This document shows positions 14,168 to 15,316 of a DNA stretch of 15,316 nt, one piece after another. The position numbers and the translations under genes were made by a program. The notes under the pieces were generated by a model, which made no database searches, was not told the origin of the DNA, and saw nothing but the letters and a program-made list of their open reading frames with translations. How positions within the stretch are numbered: position 1 is the stretch's first letter; every line of letters begins with the position of its first letter. The stretch is from CAZKEW01 sp964580435 (GTDB taxonomy: Bacteria; Acidobacteriota; Aminicenantia; Aminicenantales; UBA8522). The stretch is taken from NCBI GenBank assembly GCA_964580435.1, contig CAZOKP010000066.1:1-15316 (forward strand). The letters run 5' to 3'.

Positions 14168-15316
14168 ATGTTTCTGCTCAATGAACTGATCTTTTTGTCG
14201 CCGCTCGCCGTCTATGTCTGTTTCCGGGTCCGGAAACTGATCGCCAGCAGACTTTTTAAAAACGTGTTTACGGTTTTTTTTGTTTTTCTTGGGCTGGGTT
14301 TTCCCCTTGCGGAAACCCTGTCGCACAGGGCGGCCGGAGGCTGGGCAAAGTATCCCCTGATCGCCGGCTATTATTCTTTGCCGTTGTTGCTGTATCTTGT
14401 TCTCACGGTCATCCTGTCAGACCTGATCATCGGGTCCCTCCGGCTTCTCAAAATCCTCCCCAAGGAAACAGTCCGAAGTCCGGGGTTCCGGGCCATTCGG
14501 GTCTATACATATTTGGCTGTGCCGGTCGTCGTCGTCATTCTTGGCGTCCTGAACTATCATTATCTTCGGGTCAAGGAATATTCAATCGAGGTTAACCGGA
14601 AATCATCGGAGATCAGGCAATTGAAAATCGCCTTTGCCGCGGATTTTCACCTCGGGGAGCAGACGGACAGGCATTTTTTGGAAAGATTTGTCGCAAAAAT
14701 CAATGCTCTGCGCCCGGACGTCGTCTTGATCGGAGGAGATGCTCTGGAGGGCGACCGCCGGGATGAGAAAACGGACCTATATGAAACGCAGTTTCGGCAG
14801 ATCAAATCGAGATACGGAGTCTATGCCGCTCCGGGAAATCACGAAATGCATGGAGAAAACAAGCGCGATTTCTTTGATCAATCGGGAATCAAACTTTTGC
14901 AGGACGCTGTTGAAAAAATAGACGGGGCTTTTTACCTGGTCGGACGCAACGACAACCATTCCGGACGCAGGAAATCCATTGCTGAGCTTTTGCAGGATAC
15001 GCCGAACGATTTGCCTGTCATCTTAATGGACCATCGTCCGACGGACCTCGAAAGGGTCAGCAACAGTTTTGTGGATATCCAGCTTTCGGGTCATACGCAC
15101 CACGGGCAACTGTTTCCACTCAATTTTATTACCAACCATATTTATGAGCTGAGCTGGGGGTATCTGAAAAAGCGTCAGACGCACTTCTTCGTGACCAGCG
15201 GCGTTCAGCTGTGGGGGCCTCCGGTCAGAACCGTGGGCGCTTCAGAAATACTTTTGATCGACGTTATTTTTCAAGACAATAGAGAGGACCTGAGCTATGA
15301 GCAAGCTGATCAATAG
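14168..15316 (+). CDS. membrane-anchored calcineurin-like metallophosphoesterase (YaeI/YkuE-like)
   Basis: A 382-residue protein, complete to its stop at the window end. Several hydrophobic segments (about 3-18, 33-50, 65-95 and 111-130) form an N-terminal membrane domain. A metallophosphoesterase domain starts near 152. The two-metal motifs are present: D159-F-H161, GGD191, GNHE (223-226), H289 in MDHR and GHTHHGQ (308-314). This layout matches YkuE/YaeI-type enzymes, some of which cleave phosphodiester or pyrophosphate bonds in envelope lipids. The substrate here is unknown. GAGG lies ~10 bases upstream of the start. It is transcribed away from the Asp-box gene. A further start codon overlaps its last codons, hinting at an operon continuing out of the window. 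Confidence 0.87.
   Translation: MFLLNELIFLSPLAVYVCFRVRKLIASRLFKNVFTVFFVFLGLGFPLAETLSHRAAGGWAKYPLIAGYYSLPLLLYLVLTVILSDLIIGSLRLLKILPKETVRSPGFRAIRVYTYLAVPVVVVILGVLNYHYLRVKEYSIEVNRKSSEIRQLKIAFAADFHLGEQTDRHFLERFVAKINALRPDVVLIGGDALEGDRRDEKTDLYETQFRQIKSRYGVYAAPGNHEMHGENKRDFFDQSGIKLLQDAVEKIDGAFYLVGRNDNHSGRRKSIAELLQDTPNDLPVILMDHRPTDLERVSNSFVDIQLSGHTHHGQLFPLNFITNHIYELSWGYLKKRQTHFFVTSGVQLWGPPVRTVGASEILLIDVIFQDNREDLSYEQADQ
15297..15316 (+). CDS. possible start of a following gene, truncated by the window edge
   Basis: An ATG at 15297 (encoding MSKLIN before the window ends) overlaps the 3' end of the metallophosphoesterase gene by 20 bases in another frame. AGAGAGG (15281-15287) lies about nine bases upstream, a plausible ribosome-binding site. 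Only six codons are visible, so the product cannot be named and the call may be wrong. Confidence 0.3.

Noticed and set aside
13872..14189. 105-residue ORF in the intergenic region
   Set aside because: No ribosome-binding site and no domain, and it runs through the inverted-repeat segment and into the metallophosphoesterase start.

Overview
The window looks like chromosomal DNA of a moderately GC-rich, Gram-negative-type bacterium. The best guess is the Acidobacteriota/Candidatus Aminicenantes area. That rests on gene style only: a very large secreted Asp-box (sortilin/VPS10-like) protein, a secreted M28 peptidase with a fibronectin-like tail, a Tat-exported aldo/keto reductase with a ferredoxin tail, and an outer-membrane barrel. 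No rRNA or other marker gene is present, so the placement is tentative. No tRNA, rRNA or CRISPR array was seen.

Layout. Positions 10-1019 hold an apparently complete IS481-family insertion sequence (DDE transposase on the minus strand, matching terminal inverted repeats). A two-gene unit follows on the plus strand (1093-3368): a secreted M28 metallopeptidase overlapping by ATGA a small outer-membrane beta-barrel protein. A convergent exported NTF2-like protein (3389-4339, minus) comes next. From a divergent intergenic region a plus-strand unit starts (4647-6915): a LolA-like exported protein and a Tat-exported aldo/keto reductase with a [4Fe-4S] tail, followed closely by an AT-richer class I methyltransferase (6926-7678). 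Then come a 78-residue membrane leader ORF (7745-7981) and a divergent SecA paralogue with a C-terminal membrane segment (8032-10473). The 1097-residue Asp-box protein (10489-13782, minus) converges on secA. A 385-base intergenic region rich in inverted repeats separates it from a membrane-anchored metallophosphoesterase (14168-15316). A further gene may start at 15297.

The most interesting observation is the secA leader. The last codons of the small hydrophobic ORF contain a perfect 10-base complement of the secA Shine-Dalgarno (7964-7973 with 8017-8026), with a 7-bp hairpin nested between. The ORF has one long membrane segment and a Pro-rich tail containing R-S-P-P. This is the geometry of SecM-, MifM- and VemP-type arrest peptides that sense export activity and unmask the ribosome-binding site of a Sec gene. 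The pairing is seen in the sequence; the stalling function is inference.

Two more structural signals stand out. A near-identical promoter (TTGACA, 18 bp, TATGTT, with a shared GGAGTGC just before the -10) drives both minus-strand exported-protein genes. The 13865-14092 intergenic segment is bounded by a 12-bp perfect inverted repeat and could be a structured RNA or a small miniature element. Most genes here encode exported or envelope proteins, which fits an export-related regulatory theme but does not prove functional linkage.
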